Assembly: GCA_026706845.1 (NCBI GenBank)
Contig: JAPOXY010000215.1
Span: 1 to 39,001 of the forward strand
Source of the DNA: Gemmatimonadota bacterium
Lineage (GTDB): Bacteria > Latescibacterota > UBA2968
Direction: 5' to 3'
DNA length: 39,001 bases
Shown: one piece after another, positions 1 to 8,436 of the stretch
Layout of the letters: every line of letters begins with the position of its first letter
Numbering within the stretch: the stretch's first letter is position 1
Notes under the pieces: generated by a model
What the model was told of the DNA's origin: nothing
The model's database searches: none
Seen by the model: only the letters and a program-made list of their open reading frames with translations
Translations under genes and position numbers: made by a program

Positions 1-154
1 CTGAGCTATGGGTATCCTGCGGTAGAGCCGATGCCGCTCTATCTGCTTTGATAAACAAATGAGAATATTCGCTCCCCCTTGTATCTAATGGCTCACTCTC
101 CAGCCTTCGCCAAAAATATCTGACTATCCCTTTGCTAACTTTATCCATGTCCAT
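1..154 (-). CDS. Possible 5' fragment of an unknown protein (cut by window edge)
   Basis: An ATG at 154 on the minus strand opens a frame of 51 codons with no stop before the window edge. The peptide begins MDMDKVSKGIVRYFW and resembles no family I recognise. No clear Shine-Dalgarno precedes it. A frame this long is only mildly unlikely by chance, and a competing reading exists: plus-strand frame 1 ends in a TGA at 49-51 and could be the tail of an upstream gene. If the minus frame is real, it shares a divergent control region with the ATPase gene at 224, and that region contains the palindrome at 188-211. Confidence 0.25.
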   Translation of the reverse strand, partial: MDMDKVSKGIVRYFWRRLESEPLDTRGSEYSHLFIKADRAASALPQDTHSS

Positions 155-167
155 ATTCGAAATAAAC

Positions 168-219
168 ACTCAACTTACAAAATTACATTTTACTCAATAC
201 ATTGAGTAAAATTACTCAG
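168..219. promoter_or_regulatory. Palindromic operator candidate with four ACTCAA-type half-sites
   Basis: A perfect 10-bp inverted repeat, TTTTACTCAA and TTGAGTAAAA (188-197 and 202-211), is separated by the 4-nt spacer TACA. Two more half-sites flank it: ACTCAA at 168-173 and the near match ACTCAG at 214-219, the last ending 4 nt before the ATPase start codon at 224. The AT-rich arms without a T tract fit a dimeric repressor site better than a terminator. The regulator is unknown. Confidence 0.5.
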
Positions 220-223
220 TGCT

Positions 224-1435
224 ATGAGCAAAGAAATATTCATCAGACCACAGGCTGCGGAGTTGGCGCGGCGGTTAAAAGAACCCCGGCGATTCATTCA
301 GGTCGTATCGGGAGCGAGGCAGGTCGGCAAAACGACCCTTGCATTGCAAGTGGCAGACCAGAGCACACTGCCATATCACTTTGCCAGTGCAGATGAGCCG
401 ACACTTCGCGACAATGGATGGCTTGAATCCCAATGGGAAGAGGCGCGATTGCTTGCCGCCAGTTCAGAAAAAGGCGCCTTACTCGTATTGGATGAAGTAC
501 AGAAAGTTCCGCATTGGGCTGAAACGGTCAAGTATCTTTGGGATGAAGACACCCGAAAAAGAACATTGGTAAAAACCGTATTACTCGGCTCCGCCCCGCT
601 TTTAATCGGGCATGGACTGACAGAAAGCCTTGCGGGACGTTTTGAAACCCTGCACATGCCGCATTGGAGCTTTTCTGAAATGCGGACAGCCTTTGGATGG
701 GATCTGAACCAATATCTCTTTTACGGTGCCTATCCAGGTGCCGCACCATTGATAGAACAACCGCTCCGCTGGTCACGCTACATCATAGACTCTCTCATAG
801 AAACAACCGTCGCACGCGACGTGCTTTTGCTTTCCCGCGTTGACAAACCAGCATTGCTTCGGCGACTATTTGAACTGGGCTGTGCCTATTCGGGACAAAT
901 TCTTTCCTACACAAAAATGATAGGCCAACTTCAGGATGCTGGGAACACAACCACACTTGCCCACTACCTCGACCTGCTTACCGGTGCTGGCGTACTAACC
1001 GGATTGCATAAATACGCAGGCGACACAGCGCGACGCCGAGGATCAAGTCCCAAGTTTCAAGTCTTCAACACAGCGCTGATAACCGCGCTATCTGACATGA
1101 CACAGGCAGAAGCCTTTGCAGACCGCGAATTTTGGGGACGCTTAACAGAGTCTGCAGTGGGCGCACACCTGATCAACGCATCAGCTGGCGGTATGTGTGA
1201 AGTGTTTTATTGGCGGGAGCGCAACCGAGAAGTAGATTTTGTCTTGCGAAAAGGAAAGAAACTCGTGGCAATAGAAGTAAAAAGCGGGCGCACAACTACT
1301 TCGCTCCCCGGCATGGAATCTTTCTCCAAATCTTTCAAGCCAGGTCGCATGTTAATCGTCGGTCCGGGCGGGATTTCTCTCGAACGGTTTCTCTCAACAC
1401 CCGTGGAATATTGGCTAAATCAAACAGAAGTGTAA
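224..1435 (+). CDS. AAA+ ATPase with C-terminal DUF4143 domain
   Basis: A 403-residue protein with the usual two-part layout of the AAA_14/DUF4143 family. Walker A is GARQVGKTT at residues 30-38 and Walker B is LLVLDE at about 87-91. The C-terminal DUF4143 region (about 190-360) contains EVDFVLRKGKK followed by IEVKSG, the signature of a PD-(D/E)xK nuclease-like fold. These proteins are widespread, often horizontally exchanged, and have no settled function; they are sometimes called ATP-binding or putative ATPase proteins. No clear ribosome binding site is visible, since the palindrome occupies the leader. The gene stands alone, 61 nt before the dioxygenase gene, and is probably controlled by the operator just upstream. 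Confidence 0.9.
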   Translation: MSKEIFIRPQAAELARRLKEPRRFIQVVSGARQVGKTTLALQVADQSTLPYHFASADEPTLRDNGWLESQWEEARLLAASSEKGALLVLDEVQKVPHWAETVKYLWDEDTRKRTLVKTVLLGSAPLLIGHGLTESLAGRFETLHMPHWSFSEMRTAFGWDLNQYLFYGAYPGAAPLIEQPLRWSRYIIDSLIETTVARDVLLLSRVDKPALLRRLFELGCAYSGQILSYTKMIGQLQDAGNTTTLAHYLDLLTGAGVLTGLHKYAGDTARRRGSSPKFQVFNTALITALSDMTQAEAFADREFWGRLTESAVGAHLINASAGGMCEVFYWRERNREVDFVLRKGKKLVAIEVKSGRTTTSLPGMESFSKSFKPGRMLIVGPGGISLERFLSTPVEYWLNQTEV

Positions 1436-1496
1436 GAAATTATGCAACTAATCAGATCACAACTTATCTGAGACCTGATCAAAAAGGACCTCAAAA

Positions 1497-2372
1497 ATGA
1501 CCACCCCAAATTGGAATATCCTTCCCAAAGAAACCATCCGGGAATTTGATGAAAATGGCTGTTTGATCGTGCGCCGGGCACTCGATCAAAAAACAGTCGC
1601 ACACTTGCTCGAAACATGCGACCGACTCATCGGCAGTGACAAAAAAACAAACCGACAAACGCGCGAGAATGGATATTACGATGGCTTTCGCAACTGCATC
1701 GCCTTAGACGATGCCTTTTTGCCACTCCTCACACATCCTACAATCTTTCCCATGGTCGTGCAATTCCTCGGCGCATATCTTCACCTCACCACCTCACACC
1801 TGATTTACAAACACCCCGACCCGCCCGGCACGCCTGATTTTGCCCGAGCGCCAAACTGGCATCGCGATTACGGTCGCCTCAACAACGACCTCCAACACGC
1901 GGCGCCTCGGGGCATGCTCAAATGCGCTTATTACCTCACGGACCTCACCGAACCCAATGCGGGCGCCACACTCGTCGTGCCCGGCAGTAATCTCTTGCGA
2001 GATCCCCTCGACATTCCCCCAAATGGCGATCCAGAAGGCGCATTCGAACCGCATCTCGAACCCGGCGACTGTCTCATCTTTGAAAACCGAACCTATCACG
2101 CCGGCGGTGTCAACCTCTCCGACCAGACCCGCAAAGTCATCATGTTTGGATATGGCTACAGATGGCTCGCCCCCATAGATTACCGCGTACAACCCCAATC
2201 GCTATTGGACAAACTCGATCCACTGAGCCAGTACCTCCTTGGCGAAACACTGGTCAAAACAGAAGAATATCAAACCAGTGGTGGTGAAACCCCGCTCAAA
2301 CCCTGGTGCGAACAAAACAACCTGCCCCTCGTCAGACCACCAGTCTGGCAAGAAGATCTGGCTCTTGCCTGA
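1497..2372 (+). CDS. Phytanoyl-CoA dioxygenase (PhyH) family protein
   Basis: A 291-residue Fe(II)/2-oxoglutarate-dependent oxygenase of the PhyH family. The metal triad is visible as H122-x-D124 in the NWHRDYGR segment and H201 in the FENRTYHAGG segment. R212, about 11 residues later, is the expected 2-oxoglutarate carboxylate ligand. The double-stranded beta-helix core spans roughly 95-225 and the length is normal. AAGGA at 1484-1488 lies 8 nt before the ATG. Families of this type hydroxylate varied small substrates, so the substrate here is unknown. The SDR gene follows after 137 nt, which makes a joint oxidation route plausible but unproven. Confidence 0.92.
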   Translation: MTTPNWNILPKETIREFDENGCLIVRRALDQKTVAHLLETCDRLIGSDKKTNRQTRENGYYDGFRNCIALDDAFLPLLTHPTIFPMVVQFLGAYLHLTTSHLIYKHPDPPGTPDFARAPNWHRDYGRLNNDLQHAAPRGMLKCAYYLTDLTEPNAGATLVVPGSNLLRDPLDIPPNGDPEGAFEPHLEPGDCLIFENRTYHAGGVNLSDQTRKVIMFGYGYRWLAPIDYRVQPQSLLDKLDPLSQYLLGETLVKTEEYQTSGGETPLKPWCEQNNLPLVRPPVWQEDLALA

Positions 2373-2405
2373 TTATCGATCACAACAAGTGCAATTGATG
2401 ATACT

Positions 2406-2443
2406 CATACTAATTTCATACTAATTTATGCAAAATTAGTATG
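2406..2443. repeat. Direct plus inverted 11-bp repeat in the dioxygenase-SDR gap
   Basis: CATACTAATTT occurs twice in tandem (2406-2416 and 2417-2427). A perfect inverted copy, AAATTAGTATG, follows at 2433-2443 after the 5-nt spacer ATGCA. The inner pair could form an 11-bp hairpin, but no T tract follows, so a three-half-site operator is as likely as a weak transcription stop. It lies 66 nt before the SDR start codon. Confidence 0.5.
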
Positions 2444-2509
2444 CTTCCCATATCCAATCACCAAAATAGGGTATGTTTGACACGTAACGTCGTATAAAAA
2501 GGGCTATTC

Positions 2510-3355
2510 ATGGGACTACTCGATGGAAAAGTAGCGATCATCACGGGTGGCGCGAGCGGCATTGGTCGCGCCACCGCTCGCCTCTTTGTCGAAGAAGGCG
2601 CGCAAGTCGTCATCGCAGACATCCAGGACGATAAAGGCCGGACTGTTGCAGAAGAACTCGGTCACAACGCCATCTTCCAGCACACCAATGTGAGACGGGA
2701 ACCCGATATCAAAGCAATGATTAACCTCGCCGTCACGCATTTTGGACACCTGGATTGCCTCTTTAATAACGCCGGATACGGCGGTGTGGCGGGACCTGTT
2801 GAAGAAACATCCATGCGGGGTTTTGACAAAACCGTAAGCATTCTCCTGCGCGGCGTCTTCATGGGCATCAAACACGCGGCTCCCGTGATGAAAAAACAGG
2901 GATCGGGCAGCATCATCAGCACGGGTTCCGTCGCGGGCCTTCGCACGGGCTATGCGCCGCATGTGTACAGCGCGTGTAAAGCCGCCGTCATACACCTCAC
3001 CCGGACAACGGCAATGGAATTGGGACCACACAACATCCGCGTCAACTGTATATGCCCGGGCGGCATTGCCACTCCCATATTTGCCCCGGCATTGGACCTC
3101 GCGCCCGAAGAATCGGACAAAGCATATCAACTCATGACCGAAAAACTCGCTGGCGGACAGCCTATCCATCGCGCGGGTCAGCCCGAAGACATCGCACACG
3201 CAGCCCTCTATCTCGCCAGTGATCACGCCTCATTTGTCAACGGTCACGCCCTCGTTGTCGATGGCGGCCTCATCGGCGGTCAAAAATGGGACAGATCCTG
3301 GATCGCCCGAGAGGGGCTTACATCTGATGAGGACATAGGTGAAGAAGGAGAATGA
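2510..3355 (+). CDS. SDR family NAD(P)-dependent oxidoreductase
   Basis: A 281-residue classical short-chain dehydrogenase. The Rossmann motif TGGASGIG is at 12-19, NNAG at 86-89, and the catalytic residues are S140, Y153 and K157 (YSACK), with the usual 13 and 4 spacing. PGG at about 188-190 follows the substrate loop. The acidic residue in VVIADIQ (D37) after beta-2 favours NAD over NADP. AAAAAGGG ends 5 nt before the ATG. The stop codon falls just before the next start (3357), so the gene is likely co-transcribed with the sugar-binding protein gene. It probably oxidises a sugar or sugar alcohol imported by the ABC system, which is an inference from position. Confidence 0.92.
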   Translation: MGLLDGKVAIITGGASGIGRATARLFVEEGAQVVIADIQDDKGRTVAEELGHNAIFQHTNVRREPDIKAMINLAVTHFGHLDCLFNNAGYGGVAGPVEETSMRGFDKTVSILLRGVFMGIKHAAPVMKKQGSGSIISTGSVAGLRTGYAPHVYSACKAAVIHLTRTTAMELGPHNIRVNCICPGGIATPIFAPALDLAPEESDKAYQLMTEKLAGGQPIHRAGQPEDIAHAALYLASDHASFVNGHALVVDGGLIGGQKWDRSWIAREGLTSDEDIGEEGE

Positions 3356-3356
3356 T

Positions 3357-4337
3357 ATGAATCGCATCTTAATCTCATTGACCCTCATGCTCTTCATCGC
3401 TTGTGGGAGTGAACAAACCGCCCCGGAAAAAACGACCATTGCCGTCATCCCCAAAGGCACAACTCACGAGTTCTGGAAATCGATTCACGCAGGCGCAGTC
3501 AAAGCGCAGCGCGAGTTAGACATAGAAATAATATGGAAAGGCCCGCTCAAGGAAGACGATCGCGAAGACCAGATCGCACTGATCGAAAACTTCATCTCTC
3601 GCGGCGTTTCGGGCATTGTGCTCGCGCCCCTCGACGACACCGCCCTTCGCATACCCGTCGCCAATGCCGTACGCAGCGGTATCCCGGTCGTCATCATCGA
3701 CTCGGGCCTTCAAAGCGAGGACTTCGTCTCCTTTGTCGCCACCGACAATTATCGCGGAGGACGCCTCGCAGGTGCTGACATGGCCCAACGCCTGAACCAA
3801 AAGGGCAAAATCATCATGCTGCGCTACCAGGAAGGTTCTGCCAGCACAATGAAACGCGAACAGGGATTTCTCGACGCAATTGGCGAGCATTCAGACATCG
3901 AAATCACCTCATCAAATCAACACGGCGGTGCCACTACCGAAAGCGCGTATCAGGCCAGCGAAAACTTGCTCGCCCCCTTGAAAGATGCAAACGGCAAACT
4001 CACCATCCAGGGCATCTTCTGCCCCAACGAATCCACCACATTTGGCATGCTGCGCGCCCTGCAAGACGCGGGCCTCGCCGGCAGTGTCATATTCATCGGC
4101 TTTGACAGCTCGGAAAAACTCGTCGAAGCCCTCGAAAACGACCAGATCCACGGGCTTGTACTGCAAAACCCCTTTAGAATGGGCTACCTCGGCGTCAAAA
4201 CCATAGTAGCACACCTCCAAAACCAACCCGTTGAAAAGCGCGTTGACACCGGCGTTGCCCTCGTCACCAAAGACAACATGAACGATCCTGACATCAAAGA
4301 TGTATTAACCCCCGATCTGGATAAATGGCTGAAATAA
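3357..4337 (+). CDS. Sugar ABC transporter substrate-binding lipoprotein (RbsB-like)
   Basis: The ATG at 3357 is preferred over a GTG at 3339 because AAGGAG (3345-3350) sits 6 nt before it and the N terminus then starts with a proper lipoprotein signal (MNRILISLTLMLFIAC, Cys16). The mature protein is a type I periplasmic-binding protein (Peripla_BP_4): TTIAVIPKGTTHEFW at the start, GVSGIVLAPLDD, IPVVIIDSG, ATDNYRGG and GFDSSEK. This family binds ribose, xylose, galactose or autoinducer-like sugars; the ligand cannot be read from sequence. It starts 1 nt after the SDR stop and is followed after 10 nt by a metallopeptidase gene. The matching ATPase and permease genes lie beyond that. Confidence 0.92.
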   Translation: MNRILISLTLMLFIACGSEQTAPEKTTIAVIPKGTTHEFWKSIHAGAVKAQRELDIEIIWKGPLKEDDREDQIALIENFISRGVSGIVLAPLDDTALRIPVANAVRSGIPVVIIDSGLQSEDFVSFVATDNYRGGRLAGADMAQRLNQKGKIIMLRYQEGSASTMKREQGFLDAIGEHSDIEITSSNQHGGATTESAYQASENLLAPLKDANGKLTIQGIFCPNESTTFGMLRALQDAGLAGSVIFIGFDSSEKLVEALENDQIHGLVLQNPFRMGYLGVKTIVAHLQNQPVEKRVDTGVALVTKDNMNDPDIKDVLTPDLDKWLK

Positions 4338-4347
4338 ACGGAGCAAA

Positions 4348-5865
4348 ATGGTGAAAAAACTCTGCCGAATTGCAATAATTATCACCGCCGCCCCCTCAAT
4401 CGCCCTATCGCAGACCTTACCCAACCTGACTGTGCTAAGCGAAACGATTAAGCCGCAAGTATCGTCAATTCGGTTACTCAACTTTATCCAGCCATTCACA
4501 ATACGCTATCAGACAAACGCGGAAATCACCGCATTCATAAGCGATGAGTTCAATCAGACTGTACCGCAAACAATTCGTCAAAACTACGATCTATTAATCC
4601 GCGCCATCGGATTGCACCACGGCGGTGTCCCCTTCGACTTCGAAGCTCTGATAAGAGCCTCACAGAGCCAAATAGGCGCCTATTACTATCCCGCAGACCG
4701 TTCTGTCAACATTCCCATAGGATCAATTCCCAGACAAGAGCTTCAAATAATCATAGCCCATGAACTCACGCATGTGCTACAAGACCAGCACTTTGGACTC
4801 GACCAATTGCTCAGCACTACAAATAGCGATGAATTATTAGCCCATCAAGCTCTCGCCGAAGGCGATGCAACGCTGGTGCAATACCTCTGGTTTTTCGATC
4901 GCGCTGGACGGGTGATGTCAGACGCCCAACTACAGCGATTCATAAACGATATTGCCAGCACGACAGTTGGCGAAGTCAAGCGCAACCTCAAAGATGCAAC
5001 AGCAGACCCACAGGTCGTCAAAACGATTGACGAAACCCCCGATTTTATATTCGAACAAACAATTGGAATCTATTTCCGCGGGCTGGCCTTTGTCTTTGAC
5101 CTGAAAAAACGCGGGGGTTGGGCAACAGTGAATCGCGCGTACACCAATTTGCCAATGTCAATGGAACACATCCTTCACCCAGACAAATACTTCGCAGGAG
5201 AATCTCTCGAGGAAATCGCACTTCCTGATTTGGCAAATGAAACCTTCACAGGAAATTGGGAATTGCTGGACAGGGATACACTGGGCGAATTTGGACTCAG
5301 AATTATCTTCAATACCTTTGCTATCCCATCACACGCAGCAGCCGCAGGCTGGCATGGCGACCAGTATGTCGTCCTCAAACACCGCCAGGATAATACACCC
5401 GCTCTCGTCCTGTTCACGACCTGGGATACGGAACGAGACGCGACGGAGTTCAAAACTGCCTACGAAGGCGTGCTCGCAATAAAACACCGTGGATCTACAG
5501 ACTTCAGGATTGAGCAGCAAGGGACAGACGTGTTAATCTCTGAATCGTCTCGGGATCTCGACCTGTTATTTGCGTACCTCGAAAAAGTTCGATTCACCCC
5601 CACGGTCGCACTCGAAATTTTCGATTTTGACGGCGATCTCACGATCGGCTTCTCGGACTTCCTCATGTTCGCCGCCCATTTTGGCAAGAGCAGTTCGGAT
5701 CCGGATTTTGACCCGCGATTTGACATCGATGCAGATGGTATGATCGGCTTCTCGGACTTTCTCGCATTCGCTTCTGCTTTTGGAAAACAAATTACGCCCA
5801 ACTCAAAACCCGCTGTCGTGATTGACCCGCACATTATCCACCGTACGTTGGGATTTATCCGATAG
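4348..5865 (+). CDS. Secreted zinc metallopeptidase with C-terminal dockerin-like repeats
   Basis: A 505-residue protein with an N-terminal signal peptide (about 1-21, ending ALSQ). The zinc motif HELTH is at 138-142 and AEGDA about 30 residues later (Glu171) is the likely third ligand, a gluzincin-like arrangement. Residues of about 421-478 hold two calcium loops, DFDGDLTIGFSDF and DIDADGMIGFSDF, each followed by an FA-HFGK or FASAFGK helix. This is a dockerin-like pair that I associate with secreted proteins of Latescibacteria/Poribacteria-type genomes. GGAG at 4340-4343 precedes the ATG. The middle region is unassigned. Its place between the binding-protein and ATPase genes of one transporter is odd. 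Confidence 0.8.
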   Translation: MVKKLCRIAIIITAAPSIALSQTLPNLTVLSETIKPQVSSIRLLNFIQPFTIRYQTNAEITAFISDEFNQTVPQTIRQNYDLLIRAIGLHHGGVPFDFEALIRASQSQIGAYYYPADRSVNIPIGSIPRQELQIIIAHELTHVLQDQHFGLDQLLSTTNSDELLAHQALAEGDATLVQYLWFFDRAGRVMSDAQLQRFINDIASTTVGEVKRNLKDATADPQVVKTIDETPDFIFEQTIGIYFRGLAFVFDLKKRGGWATVNRAYTNLPMSMEHILHPDKYFAGESLEEIALPDLANETFTGNWELLDRDTLGEFGLRIIFNTFAIPSHAAAAGWHGDQYVVLKHRQDNTPALVLFTTWDTERDATEFKTAYEGVLAIKHRGSTDFRIEQQGTDVLISESSRDLDLLFAYLEKVRFTPTVALEIFDFDGDLTIGFSDFLMFAAHFGKSSSDPDFDPRFDIDADGMIGFSDFLAFASAFGKQITPNSKPAVVIDPHIIHRTLGFIR

Positions 5866-5884
5866 GCGGTCAGGCACATCCTCT

Positions 5885-7381
5885 ATGTCGTCCATTCCCA
5901 AACATCCGCGCTTTGCCATGCGCGGCATTCGCAAAGCCTTTGGCGCAACCGTCGCGCTCGACAATGTCGATTTTGCCGTTTCACCCGGCGAAATCCACGC
6001 CCTCATCGGCGAAAATGGCGCGGGCAAAAGCACCCTGATGAAAGTGCTATCGGGAGCCTTGCAACCCGATGCCGGGGAAATGACCGTTGACGGATCGCCC
6101 TTCGCACCTGCCAATTCCCTCCAGGCACGCCAGCAGGGCGTAGCCATGATCTATCAAGAACTCTCCCTCGCGCCCCATCTAACCGTTGCAGAAAACGTCC
6201 TCCTCGGAATGGAAATCACGCGACGCGGGTTATTGCAAAAATCAGACATGCACGCCCTTGTCCAAAACGCGCTGACAGAACTCGACCATGCCGACATCGA
6301 TCCCCACGCACGCGTGAGCACCCTCACCATTGCCGAAAGACAAATCGTAGAAATTGCACGCGCACTCTCTGTTCAATGCCGCGTCCTCGTCCTCGACGAA
6401 CCCACCAGCAGCCTCACGCGCGCAGATGCCGACCGTTTATTTCGCGTGATGCAACGCCTGAAAGCGCGGAATTTGGCAATCGTCTATATCTCGCACTTCC
6501 TCGAAGAAATCAAAGAGATCGCCGATCAATTCACAGTTCTGCGCGACGGCAAAAAAGCCGGCAGCGGTTTGGTCGCTCAAACTCCTATACCCGATATCGT
6601 TCACCTCATGGTAGGCCGGCAGATCGACGACTTTTTTCCCCGTACCAATCGCACACCGTGCGAATCACTCCTCGACCTCACAGATCTCGCTGGAGCCCCT
6701 CTCCCTCACAGCGCATCTCTCGTCCTGCACCGCGGAGAAGTACTCGGCATCGGTGGACTCATCGGTGCTGGCCGCACAGAACTTTTGCGCGCCATCTTTG
6801 GCCTTGACCCCATCCGCAAAGGCAATATCACCTTCGCGCACAACACTGCCCGAGCAACACCTGCACAGCGCCTCGCCCAGGGAATGGGATTACTCAGCGA
6901 AGACCGCAAAGAAGAGGGCCTCGCCCAATCGATGAGTCTGACCGATAATCTCACCCTGTCGCACTTGCCCAGAGGGATCATCTTACCCAAAAAACTGCGC
7001 GCCATTGCCCAACAGTGGATATCTCGCCTTGGCATTCGCACATCGGGACCTGCACAATCCATTGCGAATCTCTCCGGTGGCAACCAGCAAAAAGTCGCGC
7101 TCGCCCGCCTGCTCCACCACGACGTAGATTGCCTCCTTCTGGACGAACCCACGCGCGGTATTGACATTGCCAGCAAAGCCGACATCTACCACCTGATTGA
7201 CCAGCTCGCAACACAGGGCAAAGCCATACTCCTCGTAAGCAGTTACCTGCCCGAACTCCTCGGGATATGCGACCGCATCGCCGTCATGTACCGTGGTCAA
7301 CTCGGCCCGGCGCATCCTGTTGACAAATGCAGCGAACACAGCCTCATGCTCGAAGCGACCGGACAGGAGGTCGCACTGTGA
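5885..7381 (+). CDS. Sugar ABC transporter ATP-binding protein (RbsA/MglA-like, two ABC domains)
   Basis: The ATG at 5885 is chosen because an upstream in-frame ATG (5822) lies inside the metallopeptidase gene and the family normally starts just before the first ABC domain; the ribosome binding site is weak. The product has 498 residues. Domain 1 has Walker A GENGAGKST (about 42-50), the degenerate signature TIAERQIVEIARAL and Walker B VLVLDEPTSSL. Domain 2 has the degenerate Walker A GLIGAGRTE, the signature SGGNQQKVALARLL and Walker B LLLDEPTRGID. This asymmetric pattern is typical of RbsA, XylG and MglA. It would energise uptake through the permease encoded next, whose start overlaps this stop codon. 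Confidence 0.95.
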   Translation: MSSIPKHPRFAMRGIRKAFGATVALDNVDFAVSPGEIHALIGENGAGKSTLMKVLSGALQPDAGEMTVDGSPFAPANSLQARQQGVAMIYQELSLAPHLTVAENVLLGMEITRRGLLQKSDMHALVQNALTELDHADIDPHARVSTLTIAERQIVEIARALSVQCRVLVLDEPTSSLTRADADRLFRVMQRLKARNLAIVYISHFLEEIKEIADQFTVLRDGKKAGSGLVAQTPIPDIVHLMVGRQIDDFFPRTNRTPCESLLDLTDLAGAPLPHSASLVLHRGEVLGIGGLIGAGRTELLRAIFGLDPIRKGNITFAHNTARATPAQRLAQGMGLLSEDRKEEGLAQSMSLTDNLTLSHLPRGIILPKKLRAIAQQWISRLGIRTSGPAQSIANLSGGNQQKVALARLLHHDVDCLLLDEPTRGIDIASKADIYHLIDQLATQGKAILLVSSYLPELLGICDRIAVMYRGQLGPAHPVDKCSEHSLMLEATGQEVAL

Positions 7382-8316
7382 ATCATCTATCGCGCTTTGC
7401 CCCTCTGCTCGGCCTCTTTGCAGTGTACGGCCTATTCGCCATTCTCGGTCCCGACAGCTTTAGCAGCGGGCGCAACCTCGAAACCATCGCGCGTCAAACA
7501 GCCATTGTAGGCACGGCAGCGCTCGGCATGACCCTCGTCATCATTGCCGGAGGCATTGACCTATCTGTCGGCTCCATCATAGCCCTAACCACCGTCACCA
7601 TCGCCGCATCGCTCCAGGCTGGTCTGTCACCCCCTGTTGCCGCGCTCATCGGCATACTCACAGGCGCGCTGTGTGGCCTTGTCAACGGCCTGATCATCAC
7701 CCGTTTTCGCGTTGTGCCCTTTATCGTCACACTCGGCACGCTACTGCTCGTGCGCGGCATTGCCAAAGGACTGGCCGGCGAACAAAAAATCGACGCCCCC
7801 CTCACCTATCTCATCGACCTGCTCGCAGCACTACCGCGAGGTGCGTGGTGGATATTCCCACCCGGCGTATGGCTCCTCATCATCCTCGCCCTGCTCACCG
7901 GCGGATTCCTCGCCTATACCCGCCCTGGCAAACACATCGTCGCCATTGGATCCAACGAGAACACAGCTCGCCTGTGCGGCATCCGCGTCGAAGCCACCAA
8001 GTTACTCGTCTATGCCCTCGCCGGAACATCCGCGGGCATAGCCGGACTCCTCCAATTTTCTCGTCTCACCGTAGGCGATCCCACGGTCGCCGTTGGCCTC
8101 GAACTCGACGTCATCGCAGCCGTTGTCATCGGCGGGGGCAGCCTCTCGGGCGGCGAAGGCTCAGTACTCGGCAGCGTAGTCGGCGCACTGATCATGACCG
8201 TCATCCGCTCTGGCTGTTCACAAATGGGCTTGCCAAATTGGGTGCAAGAAATCGTCACCGGTATTATTATAGTCATCGCCGTGGCAGTCGATAGACTGAG
8301 ACATCGAGAAAGATAG
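7378..8316 (+). CDS. Sugar ABC transporter permease (RbsC-like)
   Basis: The start is the GTG at 7378, with AGGAGG at 7365-7370 and a GTGA overlap with the ATPase stop, so translation is coupled. The 312-residue product is strongly hydrophobic. It carries family landmarks: GTAALGMTLVIIAGGIDLSVGS near residue 45, LVNGLIITRFRV, FIVTLGTLLLVRGIAKG, AIGSNENTARLCGI and VVIGGGSLSGGEGS. This is the BPD_transp_2 (RbsC/XylH) family with about 8-10 membrane segments. It would form a homodimeric channel served by the two-domain ATPase and the RbsB-like lipoprotein. A weak terminator-like hairpin spans the stop codon. Confidence 0.95.
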   Translation: MNHLSRFAPLLGLFAVYGLFAILGPDSFSSGRNLETIARQTAIVGTAALGMTLVIIAGGIDLSVGSIIALTTVTIAASLQAGLSPPVAALIGILTGALCGLVNGLIITRFRVVPFIVTLGTLLLVRGIAKGLAGEQKIDAPLTYLIDLLAALPRGAWWIFPPGVWLLIILALLTGGFLAYTRPGKHIVAIGSNENTARLCGIRVEATKLLVYALAGTSAGIAGLLQFSRLTVGDPTVAVGLELDVIAAVVIGGGSLSGGEGSVLGSVVGALIMTVIRSGCSQMGLPNWVQEIVTGIIIVIAVAVDRLRHRER

Positions 8317-8340
8317 ACGAAGTAATCCAGTCTATTTTTT
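8313..8340 (+). terminator. Weak hairpin with T tract after the sugar ABC operon
   Basis: ATAGAC (8313-8318) pairs with GTCTAT (8330-8335) across an 11-nt loop, and five more T residues follow (8336-8340). A-T and G-T pairs can extend the stem. The stem overlaps the permease stop codon. It is short and AT-rich, so termination would be weak. Confidence 0.4.
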
Positions 8341-8436
8341 GCAACTTATTTTTTATACCTGAGTTAGAAAAAACATATCTTATTGCAGACCCGAGCCAAC
8401 GACATGGCTCATTCACCCATTCCAAGGAGTAAACCC

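Noticed and set aside
1-51. Tail of a plus-strand gene ending in TGA at 49-51
   Set aside because: Only 16 codons are visible and no family can be recognised; it is kept only as an alternative to the minus-strand frame.
1452-1471. TCAGAT/ATCTGA inverted repeat after the ATPase gene as a terminator
   Set aside because: The stem is only 6 bp with an 8-nt loop and no T tract follows.
2477-2498. TTGACA and TATAAA before the SDR gene as a promoter
   Set aside because: The two boxes are only 10 nt apart, far from the 16-18 nt needed for sigma70 recognition.
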